A stretch of DNA of 64,000 bases. It comes from Alcanivorax sp. 1008. GTDB taxonomy: Bacteria > Pseudomonadota > Gammaproteobacteria > Pseudomonadales > Alcanivoracaceae. The stretch lies in assembly GCF_020667895.1 (NCBI RefSeq), contig NZ_JAFMPS010000001.1, positions 496,001 to 560,000 on the forward strand. Reading direction: 5' to 3'. Below are positions 47,545 to 54,854 of this stretch, one piece after another. Every line of letters starts with the position of its first letter. Position 1 is the first letter of the stretch. A program made the translations under genes and the position numbers. Under the pieces are notes generated by a model that worked only from the letters and a program-made list of their open reading frames with translations, did not search any database and was not told the DNA's origin.

Positions 47545-48771
47545 ATGGCGCTGATAGTTCAGAAATACGGCGGCACCTCGGTCGGTACCGTCGAACGTAT
47601 TCAGGCAGTGGCCGAAAAAATCAAACGGTTCGTCGACGATGGCAACCAGATCGTTGTAGTTGTGTCTGCCATGAGCGGCGAAACCAACCGTCTGATCGGT
47701 ATGGCGAAGCAGATTCATGATGAGCCCACTCCTCGTGAGATGGATGTGCTGGTGTCTACCGGTGAGCAGGTGACCATTGCCCTGTTATCCATGGCACTGC
47801 ACAAGCTTGGTCTGGGCGCGCGCAGCTATACCGGCTCACAGGTCTCGATCACCACAGATAGCTCCTTTATGAAGGCGCGTATTGAGCATATTGACGACAA
47901 GTCCATGCGTGCTGATTTGAGTCAGGGCAGGGTGGTTGTGGTAGCGGGTTTCCAGGGTGTGGACCCGCACGGCAATATCACCACGCTGGGCCGTGGTGGC
48001 TCAGATACTACGGCCGTGGCTCTTGCCGCAGCGCTGAATGCCGACGAATGTCAGATCTATACCGATGTGGATGGTGTCTACACCACTGACCCGCGGGTGG
48101 TGGATAGTGCCCGTCGTCTTGACCGCATTACTTTCGAAGAAATGCTCGAGATGGCCAGCCAGGGCTCAAAAGTCCTGCAAATCCGCTCGGTAGAATTTGC
48201 TGGTAAGTACAATGTACCGCTGCGCGTGCTGCACAGTTTTCAGGAGGGTCCAGGGACCCTGATCACCGTCGACGAAGAGGTTGATATGGAGAAGCCGGTT
48301 ATTTCCGGAATCGCGTTTACCCGTGACGAGGCCAAACTGACCCTGCGTGGCGTGCCCGATACCCCGGGAATTGCGTACAAGATCCTCGGCCCCATTGGTG
48401 ATGCCAATATTGAGATCGACATGATCGTCCAGAATATCGGGGCGGATGGTGCTACTGACTTTACCTTCACGGTGCACCGCAACGATATGGTGCGGGCCAA
48501 GAAGATTCTTGAGCAAGTTGCCGCAGAGCTGGACGCTCGTGAGGTGCTGGCGGACGACAAGATTGCCAAGGTTGCATTGGTTGGTGTTGGTATGCGTTCC
48601 CATGCGGGCGTGGCCAGCCGTATGTTCCAGACGCTGGCGGCAGAAGGGGTCAACATCGAAATGATCTCCACTTCTGAGATTAAGGTCTCCGTGGTGATTG
48701 CCGAGAAGTATCTGGAATTGGCAGTGCGCGCACTGCACTCGGCATTCGAGTTGGATAAGCCGTCGGTCTGA
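47545..48771 (+). CDS. lysC: Aspartate kinase
   Basis: This 408-residue kinase catalyses the first step to Lys, Thr and Met. The kinase domain starts VQKYGGTSVGTVERIQ and contains TLGRGGSDTTAVALAAAL. Two C-terminal ACT domains bind effectors (IEIDMIVQNIG and IEMISTSEIKVSVVI). An upstream in-frame start at 47371 would overlap alaS by 100 bp without homology, so I chose ATG 47545. Confidence 0.97.
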   Translation: MALIVQKYGGTSVGTVERIQAVAEKIKRFVDDGNQIVVVVSAMSGETNRLIGMAKQIHDEPTPREMDVLVSTGEQVTIALLSMALHKLGLGARSYTGSQVSITTDSSFMKARIEHIDDKSMRADLSQGRVVVVAGFQGVDPHGNITTLGRGGSDTTAVALAAALNADECQIYTDVDGVYTTDPRVVDSARRLDRITFEEMLEMASQGSKVLQIRSVEFAGKYNVPLRVLHSFQEGPGTLITVDEEVDMEKPVISGIAFTRDEAKLTLRGVPDTPGIAYKILGPIGDANIEIDMIVQNIGADGATDFTFTVHRNDMVRAKKILEQVAAELDAREVLADDKIAKVALVGVGMRSHAGVASRMFQTLAAEGVNIEMISTSEIKVSVVIAEKYLELAVRALHSAFELDKPSV

Positions 48772-48849
48772 CGTTCCGCAGACACTACGAACAAATTCTG
48801 CCATAATCCGGGGCCCCATTTGCTCGGGCGGGTTGTTGTCCCGTACCAA

Positions 48850-48915
48850 GGATTCACGGAGAACCGGGCCTTGCAGGTGGGGTTTGCGCTCGATTGACTA
48901 CGGACCCCGGAGGGA
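48850..48915 (+). promoter_or_regulatory. csrA leader with five GGA motifs including the ribosome site
   Basis: GGA triplets at 48850, 48858, 48902, 48909 and 48913 lie in the 5' leader of csrA. The last two form the Shine-Dalgarno GGAGGGA. This is the layout of CsrA self-repression (established in E. coli, inferred here). Confidence 0.55.
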
Positions 48916-48921
48916 CCAACC

Positions 48922-49110
48922 ATGCTGATTCTGACCCGCCGTGTTGGCGAAACCCTGATGGTCGGTGATGAAGTTACCGTCACCGTATTGGGAGTAAAAG
49001 GTAACCAGGTACGCTTGGGAGTTAACGCGCCCAAGGAAGTCGCGGTGCACCGCGAAGAGATTTATCTGCGTATTCAGAACGAAAAAGCAGCAGATGGTGA
49101 TCAGAGCTGA
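48922..49110 (+). CDS. csrA: Carbon storage regulator CsrA/RsmA
   Basis: This 62-residue RNA-binding dimer starts [18 protein letters not shown] and includes [21 protein letters not shown], whose Arg-44-type residue contacts GGA in RNA. It represses translation of mRNAs with GGA in the leader, and the rsmZ-like RNA at 23459 would sequester it. It follows lysC and precedes tRNA-Ser, as in Pseudomonas rsmA. Confidence 0.98.
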   Translation: MLILTRRVGETLMVGDEVTVTVLGVKGNQVRLGVNAPKEVAVHREEIYLRIQNEKAADGDQS

Positions 49111-49150
49111 TATCAACGCTGGGAATTTTTTTTCCAGATGGTATTATGCC

Positions 49151-49179
49151 GGCGGCAGCTTAGGCTGCCGCCTTTTCTT
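49151..49179 (+). terminator. csrA terminator
   Basis: GGCGGCAGC-TTAG-GCTGCCGCC (9-bp perfect stem) followed by TTTTCTT. Confidence 0.9.
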
Positions 49180-49222
49180 AAAGCGAATTGTCAGGATCTT
49201 TAAGGAAAGTAAGCAAGTTTCC

Positions 49223-49313
49223 GGTGAGATGGCCGAGTGGCTGAAGGCGCTCCCCTGCTAAGGGAGTATACGTTAATAGCGTATCGAGGGTTCGAATCCC
49301 TCTCTCACCGCCA
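49223..49313 (+). tRNA. tRNA-Ser (anticodon GCT)
   Basis: This 91-nt class II tRNA has acceptor GGTGAGA/TCTCACC, discriminator G and an encoded CCA. The anticodon arm is CTCCC-CTGCTAA-GGGAG and the variable arm is long. Its 3' end forms half of an unusually long inverted repeat (49300-49368). Confidence 0.97.
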
Positions 49314-49368
49314 GACATAAAAAAAGCCTCGCAATGCGGGGCTTTTTTTATGTCTGGCGGTGAGAGGG
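49300..49368. repeat. 33-bp-arm inverted repeat joining tRNA-Ser 3' end to its terminator
   Basis: Thirty-three base pairs (31 Watson-Crick, two G-T) pair 49300-49332 with 49336-49368 around the loop AAT. The left arm begins in the T-arm and acceptor of tRNA-Ser and includes its CCA. The right arm extends 19 bases past the terminator T-run. Confidence 0.9.
49319..49349 (+). terminator. tRNA-Ser terminator
   Basis: AAAAAAAGCCTCGC-AAT-GCGGGGCTTTTTTT is a strong Rho-independent terminator six bases after the tRNA. Confidence 0.93.
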
Positions 49369-49408
49369 AGTGGCTCTTGTTTGGCCAGCAGATCGATAAA
49401 AGGCATTG

Positions 49409-49438
49409 CAAATCATTCCCATTACCATCATCATTCCC
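49409..49438. promoter_or_regulatory. Candidate Fur site upstream of bfd
   Basis: Five consecutive hexamers resembling ATTATC (CAAATC, ATTCCC, ATTACC, ATCATC, ATTCCC) lie 26 bp before bfd. Fur recognises tandem GATAAT/ATTATC units. Matches are partial (4-5 of 6). Confidence 0.4.
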
Positions 49439-49463
49439 CTGTCACCAAGCCGGGGAACTTCCC

Positions 49464-49694
49464 ATGTTTGTTTGCCTGTGCAGCGGAATTACCGATCACC
49501 AGATACGCGCCGCGGCTGCGTCCGGCTGCGATACCCTGAAGGAGCTGCGCGACCAGCTCGCGGTCGGGGCCCAGTGTGGCAGATGCTTGGTCCATGCGGC
49601 TGCGGTGCTGCGTGAGCAGCGATCTGTCAGCCACACACCGGCAACACGAGCCGTACTTGCAGGTCCGGTTCATTACTGGCCGCAACCGGCCTGA
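49464..49694 (+). CDS. bfd: Bacterioferritin-associated ferredoxin
   Basis: This 76-residue [2Fe-2S] protein has cysteines at 4, 6, 38 and 41 (FVCLCSG and AQCGRC), the Bfd/Fer2_BFD pattern. It reduces ferric iron in the bacterioferritin core and releases it. The start at 49464 matches homology, and earlier in-frame codons lie in the tRNA terminator. bfr follows after 59 bp. Confidence 0.93.
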   Translation: MFVCLCSGITDHQIRAAAASGCDTLKELRDQLAVGAQCGRCLVHAAAVLREQRSVSHTPATRAVLAGPVHYWPQPA

Positions 49695-49753
49695 ATTGAA
49701 CCTCCACCAGCTACCCGACACAATGCACTCTGGATTATTCAGGGAGACAGCCC

Positions 49754-50230
49754 ATGCGCGGTGAAACGAAAGTTATCGAGTATTTGAACAAGGCATTGGC
49801 CAATGAGCTTGTGGCTATTAACCAGTACTTCCTGCATGCCCGCATGTACAAGGACTGGGGGCTGAAAAAGTTGGCTGACAAGGAGTATGAAGAGTCCATC
49901 GACGAGATGAAGCATGCGGATCAGCTGGTTGAAAGAATCCTTTTTCTCGAAGGCCTGCCCAACCTGCAGGATCTTGGCAAGCTGCTGATCGGGGAAAACA
50001 CCCGGGAAATGCTTGAGTGCGACCTGAAGCTGGAACACCAGGCGATCCCGTTGCTGCGCGAGGCTATCGCCTGGTGCGAGCAGGTCAAGGACTATGTGTC
50101 CCGGGATCTGCTGCAGGATATTCTGGGCTCCGAAGAAGATCATGTGGATTGGCTGGAAACCCAGCTTGGCCTGATTGATTTGGTGGGAATTGAAAGCTAT
50201 TTGCAAAAACAGATGGAAACCGCTGACTGA
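49754..50230 (+). CDS. bfr: Bacterioferritin
   Basis: This 158-residue ferritin-like four-helix protein has the ferroxidase ligands Glu18, Glu51 and His54, the heme-binding Met52 ([10 protein letters not shown]), and [11 protein letters not shown] in the fourth helix. It stores iron as a 24-mer with heme at subunit interfaces. The ATG has GGGAG upstream. It is likely co-expressed with bfd. Confidence 0.97.
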   Translation: MRGETKVIEYLNKALANELVAINQYFLHARMYKDWGLKKLADKEYEESIDEMKHADQLVERILFLEGLPNLQDLGKLLIGENTREMLECDLKLEHQAIPLLREAIAWCEQVKDYVSRDLLQDILGSEEDHVDWLETQLGLIDLVGIESYLQKQMETAD

Positions 50231-50256
50231 TCGCTCATTTTTAGCGCGGCTGCGGC

Positions 50257-50285
50257 TTGACTCAGTGAGGGGCTTTCGAAATAAT
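50257..50285 (+). promoter_or_regulatory. Promoter of tRNA-Arg(ACG)
   Basis: TTGACT and AATAAT are separated by 17 bp, 41 bp upstream of the tRNA. Confidence 0.65.
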
Positions 50286-50325
50286 GCGCGCCTCTTGCGA
50301 TGGCCTTGGCCAGTCGACGAGAAAC

Positions 50326-50402
50326 GCACCCGTAGCTCAGCTGGATAGAGCACCAGGCTACGAACTTGGGGGTCGGAGGTTCGAATCCTTCCGGGTGCGC
50401 CA
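50326..50402 (+). tRNA. tRNA-Arg (anticodon ACG)
   Basis: A 77-nt cloverleaf with acceptor GCACCCG/CGGGTGC, discriminator G and encoded CCA. The anticodon loop is CTACGAA (ACG, expected to be deaminated to ICG). Confidence 0.97.
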
Positions 50403-50407
50403 TATGT

Positions 50408-50436
50408 AAAAAGGGTCCCTGATGGGGCCCTTTTTT
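50408..50436 (+). terminator. tRNA-Arg(ACG) terminator
   Basis: AAAAAGGGTCCC-TGAT-GGGGCCCTTTTTT: a 7-bp G/C-rich core with one G-T pair, extended by A/T pairs. Confidence 0.92.
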
Positions 50437-50579
50437 ATGTGGCCCTTCCTTCTGATAAATAACCACCGGCTATCAGCACTCTCCCAATATAGCTAATTAA
50501 TCTGGCTCGAAGATTCTCATTCACTCGGCTACGGGCGCAGAATCAAAGTCCAGATCATGGCTGAACAGGGAGTACAGCA

Positions 50580-51101
50580 ATGAAGCGTTTCTACTACACG
50601 ACCCGCTCGCTCGCCAGTGTGCTTGGCATCAGCCGGGACCTGCAGGAGGCCGGCATAGGTGAGGGCCGTATTCATGTGATGGGGCGCAATAGCGGCGTTC
50701 TGGAGCAGGCTCGAGTGCATACCACGACCATGTTCGAGGAGACCGATATCCTCCATTTTGGTTTTCTGGGCGCAATATATGGCCTGCTCGCCGGGCTGTT
50801 TGTCGGCTTGACGCTGGTCGCGATTGATCCATGGGGTGTCGAGCTGGGGAGCAGTTCAATTATTGCCGCAACTGCCTTCGGTGCCTGTTTTGGCGCATGG
50901 CTGGGGGGCATACAGGGCATTTCAACCGGTAACCATCATATCCAACCCTACCTGCACGCTGTTCAGTCAGAGGGAAACTATCTTGTAATGATTGATGCGG
51001 ATGACGCCCGCCAGATGAGTGCCATCGAAAAGGTTATGCAGCTCCGTCATCAGGAGGCCCGGCAAGCGGGCCAAGAGGATCATTACAGTCCCTTTTTCTA
51101 G
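50580..51101 (+). CDS. Small two-helix membrane protein of unknown function
   Basis: This 173-residue protein begins with a basic soluble stretch (MKRFYYTTRSLASVLGIS) followed by HVMGRNSGVLE. Two glycine-rich membrane segments follow (FGFLGAIYGLLAGLFVGLTL, about 60-82; IIAATAFGACFGAWLGGIQG, about 92-114), and then a soluble tail ending in a beta-alpha segment (YLVMIDADDARQMSAIEKVM). The glycine spacing resembles a glycine zipper. I do not recognise the function. It converges with the GAPDH gene. Confidence 0.75.
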   Translation: MKRFYYTTRSLASVLGISRDLQEAGIGEGRIHVMGRNSGVLEQARVHTTTMFEETDILHFGFLGAIYGLLAGLFVGLTLVAIDPWGVELGSSSIIAATAFGACFGAWLGGIQGISTGNHHIQPYLHAVQSEGNYLVMIDADDARQMSAIEKVMQLRHQEARQAGQEDHYSPFF

Positions 51102-51108
51102 GTGCCTT

Positions 51109-51140
51109 TGCCCCCGCTCCGACAGCCAGTGTGGGGGGCA
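51109..51140. terminator. Hairpin between convergent genes (50580 gene and gap)
   Basis: TGCCCCC and GGGGGCA pair across 18 bases. No U-tract, so tentative. Confidence 0.4.
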
Positions 51141-51148
51141 TGCCAGAT

Positions 51149-52144
51149 TCAGGCCATTTTAATTAGCAGTTCAACCATCCTTGAGGTAAACCCCCACTCG
51201 TTGTCATACCAGCTCATAAGCTTGGCCTGTCGGCCCATCACCCGGGTCTGGGCCAGGTCGACAATGCTGGACAGCGGATTGTGGTTAAAGTCCCATGACA
51301 CCAGCGGCTCTTCATTGACCCCCAGAATACCTTTTAGCGGTCCATCGGCCGCCTGACGCATGGCCTGATTGATGTCCTCCGCGGAGACTTCCTGATTTAG
51401 CAGGCAATGCAAATCCACCATCGACACATTGATCGTGGGTACGCGGATAGCCATGCCGTCCAGCTTGCCTTTCAGATGGGGCAATACCAGGCCGACTGCT
51501 TTGGCTGCTCCGGTCTTGGTGGGAATCATCGACATGGTGGCCGAGCGCGCCCGGTAATAGTCATTGTGCGCCTTGTCGATCAGGTTCTGGTCGTTGGTGT
51601 AGGAGTGGATGGTGGTCATCTGGCCCTGCTCTAGACCAAAGGCGTCATCCAGCACCTTGACCAACGGCGCCAGACAGTTGGTGGTACAGCTGGCATTGGA
51701 AACAACCAGGTCGCTTGCCAGTAAAGTGTTGTCGTTGACGCCGCAGACCACGGTACGGTCCGCATCTTCCACCGGGAAGCTGGCCAAAACCCTGCGGGCT
51801 CCGGCATCCAGATGGCCCTGCAGGGCAGCGCGGGTTTTGAATTTTCCTGAGCACTCCACCGCGATATCAACGCCAAGTTGCTGCCATGGCAGCTTGGCCG
51901 GATCTTTCTCCTTGCACATCTGCACGGTCCAACCGCCGATATGCATCTGTTCGCCATCCAGCTTAACGGCAACGGAGAAATGGCCGTGGGTAGTGTCATG
52001 GCGGGTGAGGTGAGCGAGTACGCCAAAGTCGGTGAGGTCATTGATGGCCACCACACAAATCTGTTCTTGAAGTCCCAGCTCGTGAATGGCGCGAACCAGA
52101 CAGCGGCCGATACGGCCATAGCCGTTGATGGCGATACGGATCAT
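51149..52144 (-). CDS. Type I glyceraldehyde-3-phosphate dehydrogenase (GAPDH/Epd family)
   Basis: This 331-residue enzyme has an N-terminal NAD-binding fold (IRIAINGYGRIGRCLVRAI), the catalytic cysteine in SNASCTTNCLAP (about 152), TIHSYTNDQNLIDKAHND and RARSATMSMIPTKTGAAKAV. The SYTNDQ and MSMIPTKTGAAKAV segments look like GAPDH rather than the SAMHDQ of erythrose-4-phosphate dehydrogenase. Related Pseudomonas genes have been named epd, however, so I leave the symbol empty. The ATG at 52144 has GGGGAG upstream. Confidence 0.9.
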   Translation of the reverse strand: MIRIAINGYGRIGRCLVRAIHELGLQEQICVVAINDLTDFGVLAHLTRHDTTHGHFSVAVKLDGEQMHIGGWTVQMCKEKDPAKLPWQQLGVDIAVECSGKFKTRAALQGHLDAGARRVLASFPVEDADRTVVCGVNDNTLLASDLVVSNASCTTNCLAPLVKVLDDAFGLEQGQMTTIHSYTNDQNLIDKAHNDYYRARSATMSMIPTKTGAAKAVGLVLPHLKGKLDGMAIRVPTINVSMVDLHCLLNQEVSAEDINQAMRQAADGPLKGILGVNEEPLVSWDFNHNPLSSIVDLAQTRVMGRQAKLMSWYDNEWGFTSRMVELLIKMA

Positions 52145-52254
52145 ATGTGCTCCCCTGCAATGAGTGACTTTATCCACCAGTGTAACCCTGCAATGCGGGT
52201 CGCGTCGCAGGCGACTAAGAATGTACTATTAGAGGCATAACAATAATCAGGTAG

Positions 52255-54618
52255 ATGATGTATCCCTCCGATCTGCTCCATGATGTGATTCGCTATGGGC
52301 TGGTAGTCAGCGCGTTGTTGCTGGCGCTGGTCTGCTATGGCTATGGCCGGGGCGGGGCAGGGCGAGGCTACCTGTGGCTATCTGCAGCCTTTACCCTTGA
52401 TGGCTTGCGTCATCTACTGATGATTTTCCTGCCGCCATCCATGCCGTTGACCCTTTACGTGGAATTCGACCTGCTGGTGCGAGCTTTCCTGCTGTTTAGC
52501 GGTGTCCGCTTGCTTGGCGGCGGGGTGCTGCCAGCTACGTTGCGCTGGTTATTACCTGTGGTGCTTGGCTGGTTGGTGTGGAGTCATGTTTTCCAGCCGG
52601 GCGAGTCCCAGTGGCGTGATCTGCCCGGTACCATTTTTCTTAGTTCGGCTTATGTTCTCTTAGCGATGTTTTTCTGGAGAGCGCGTGATCGTAACCAGCC
52701 GTTAGGGTTCTTGTTAGCCGCCACCGGCTCTTTGTTGCTCGCGGTGCTTTGTCTTGCACAGCCCTTGGCTCTGCAGAGCGACTGGGGGGTATGGCACTTT
52801 TCTTCGTTCCAGATGCTCTATCTGATGATCAGTGGTGGCCTGATTATGGCCTTGTATCAGAGTGAACGTCTGCGCGCCGATTTTGCCAGCGAAGGTCAGC
52901 ATAAGGCGTTGTTGCGTGTATTGCGCAGTCGTCGCCGGGTAGTGCAATTACGTGAGTGGACCGATGTCCTGCTACACCAGATTTCCGATGGTGTGGTGGT
53001 CACTGATATGAACGGCATAATCACTGGGTTTAATCGCGGCGCCGAGAAAATTTTTGGTAGGCGGGCGGCGGAGCTGCTGGGGCAGCCTGTTACTGAATTG
53101 ATGCCGGAGCATATCCGCCCTACGGACATCAGTCTCACTGACATGCTGCGGGATTTTCATCATCGCTTTCGAGAGCCGACTGAGGGCATTGGTCGGTTTC
53201 AAGATGGTACCACCCTTGAGCTTGAGATGGTCGTGTCGCCCATGGCGCTAAGTGACGCAGAGCAGATGGTGGCTATTATCCGTGATGTTTCCGAGCGCAA
53301 ACGACAGCGCGAGCAGTTACATTTTATGGCTCGTCACGATGCTTTGACGGGCCTTCCTAATCGGCGCTGCTTTTCCGAGCTGGTCAGTTCCCGGTTGGCC
53401 AATGGCCAGACTGGCATGTTGGCGTTTGTCGACCTGGATGATTTCAAGCTGGTTAACGACACTCTTGGGCATAAGGCCGGCGATACTGCGTTGGTGGCTA
53501 TTGCCAGAAGGCTGGTAAGCCTGGCGGGTGAGGATGCTGTGGTGGCGCGGCAAAGTGGTGACGAGTTTGTGCTGTTTATGCCAGCCATGATTGAAACGGC
53601 GCAAATGCGCGACTGGGCTGAGGAGCTGGTGGCGAGGGTGCGTAGCCCAGTCAGTTTTGACCAGATCGAATTTGCTCTGTCCTGCAGCGTTGGTCTGGCC
53701 CCCTGTGTTGATAGCAGTGTTGATGTGGAGACATTGGTGCGTGAGGCAGATCTTGCCATGTATCAAGCTAAGCGCAGCGGCAAAAACCGCTATAGCTTTT
53801 TTCATGAGTCCATGTTGGCAGAATTCAATCGGGTGGCCGAGTTGGCCGCGCGCTTGAAGCGCATGAACATGGACGAGGAGTTGTCGTTGGTGTTCCAGCC
53901 GCGCATGGAGCTTGATGGTCGCCAGTTGGCAGGTGCGGAAGTTTTGCTGCGTTGGCGTACGCCGGAAGGCGAACAGATTCCCCCGGATCAGTTTATTCCT
54001 GTGGCGGAAGAAACCGGGCAGATTCTGCGGCTGGGTTATTGGGTGCTGGAAAACGCCTGTCGCCATTTGGCCGGCTGGGGACACCTTCGTGATTCGATGG
54101 TGTTGTCCATCAATCTGTCCGCGAGGCAGTTGTTTGATGAAAACCTGGTCGATCGTATTGAATCGGTGCGCACCAGTTATGGATTAGCCCCGGCCCAGCT
54201 CGAGTTCGAAATCACCGAGAGTCTGGCAATGCAGGATATTGATTATGCGCTGCGGGTGCTGGGTAGGCTGCGGGCCCGCGGTTACGGGTTGTCGTTGGAT
54301 GATTTCGGTACCGGCTACTCATCGTTGTCGCATATGCGACAATTGCCCGTGGATACCATCAAGATTGATCGGTCGTTTGTTCAAAATCTGGTGTCTGATC
54401 GTCAGCAGCGAGTTCTTGTAGCAGGGATTATCGAGTTGACGGGGCACCTCGGTATGCGGGTGTTGGCCGAGGGAGTCGAGACGCTAGAGCAGCTGGACAT
54501 CCTTGATTCGCTGGGTTGCGATGAGGCTCAGGGCTACTTGATCGGTCGGCCCATGTCAGCGCAGGACTTTTGTCAGCGTGCCCTGTCTGACTGGGAGGAG
54601 CTGGTCCGAGCTTTTTGA
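52255..54618 (+). CDS. Membrane PAS-GGDEF-EAL cyclic-di-GMP protein
   Basis: This 787-residue protein begins with about seven hydrophobic segments (to about 200), then a PAS domain (ISDGVVVTDMNGIITGFNRG, about 240-360). The GGDEF domain that follows (about 360-520) has an active site reading SGDEF. The C-terminal EAL domain (about 535-780) has EVLLRW, the metal site DDFGTGYSSLSHMRQLPVD and the DRSFVQNL region. The SGDEF change and the lack of a clear RxxD site suggest weak or lost cyclase activity. The EAL motifs look intact, so it is probably a phosphodiesterase (inference). Confidence 0.9.
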   Translation: MMYPSDLLHDVIRYGLVVSALLLALVCYGYGRGGAGRGYLWLSAAFTLDGLRHLLMIFLPPSMPLTLYVEFDLLVRAFLLFSGVRLLGGGVLPATLRWLLPVVLGWLVWSHVFQPGESQWRDLPGTIFLSSAYVLLAMFFWRARDRNQPLGFLLAATGSLLLAVLCLAQPLALQSDWGVWHFSSFQMLYLMISGGLIMALYQSERLRADFASEGQHKALLRVLRSRRRVVQLREWTDVLLHQISDGVVVTDMNGIITGFNRGAEKIFGRRAAELLGQPVTELMPEHIRPTDISLTDMLRDFHHRFREPTEGIGRFQDGTTLELEMVVSPMALSDAEQMVAIIRDVSERKRQREQLHFMARHDALTGLPNRRCFSELVSSRLANGQTGMLAFVDLDDFKLVNDTLGHKAGDTALVAIARRLVSLAGEDAVVARQSGDEFVLFMPAMIETAQMRDWAEELVARVRSPVSFDQIEFALSCSVGLAPCVDSSVDVETLVREADLAMYQAKRSGKNRYSFFHESMLAEFNRVAELAARLKRMNMDEELSLVFQPRMELDGRQLAGAEVLLRWRTPEGEQIPPDQFIPVAEETGQILRLGYWVLENACRHLAGWGHLRDSMVLSINLSARQLFDENLVDRIESVRTSYGLAPAQLEFEITESLAMQDIDYALRVLGRLRARGYGLSLDDFGTGYSSLSHMRQLPVDTIKIDRSFVQNLVSDRQQRVLVAGIIELTGHLGMRVLAEGVETLEQLDILDSLGCDEAQGYLIGRPMSAQDFCQRALSDWEELVRAF

Positions 54619-54626
54619 TCGGTGTC

Positions 54627-54655
54627 TTGCAATGGTGGCATCGTTTCGCGACAAT
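54627..54655 (+). promoter_or_regulatory. Candidate SRP RNA promoter
   Basis: TTGCAA and GACAAT are 17 bp apart, about 30 bp before the RNA. Confidence 0.45.
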
Positions 54656-54683
54656 GCCGCCCTCTCCGAAAGGGAGCTCTATG

Positions 54684-54791
54684 GCAGCCCTGTCGGTCCC
54701 CCCGCAATGACCAGCTGTGAACTCCGCCAGGTCCGGAAGGAAGCAACGGTAGCAGTGACGTCGTGTGCCGGGGTGTGGCTGGCAGGGCTGT
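54684..54791 (+). ncRNA. ffs: Signal recognition particle RNA (4.5S, small type)
   Basis: The conserved tip GTCCGGAAGGAAGCA and the symmetric CAGCAACGGTAGCAG-like arms (read around 54731-54755) are present, and the terminal stem AGCCCTG/CAGGGCT closes the hairpin. This is the protein-binding domain IV of bacterial 4.5S RNA. ffs precedes dnaX, as in Pseudomonas. Exact ends are estimated. Confidence 0.9.
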
Positions 54792-54854
54792 CTCCATTTC
54801 TGCTGTGCGGAATTCTGGTACGATACGGCCTTTCATGCTGGCTTTGGGGCGGCG

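Noticed and set aside
51149-52144. Naming the gene epd (erythrose-4-phosphate dehydrogenase)
   Set aside because: SYTNDQ and MSMIPTKTG segments match GAPDH more than Epd. The substrate is not decided by sequence.
53317-54084. Minus-strand 255-codon frame inside the GGDEF-EAL gene
   Set aside because: It is a shadow of the coding strand of a well-supported protein.
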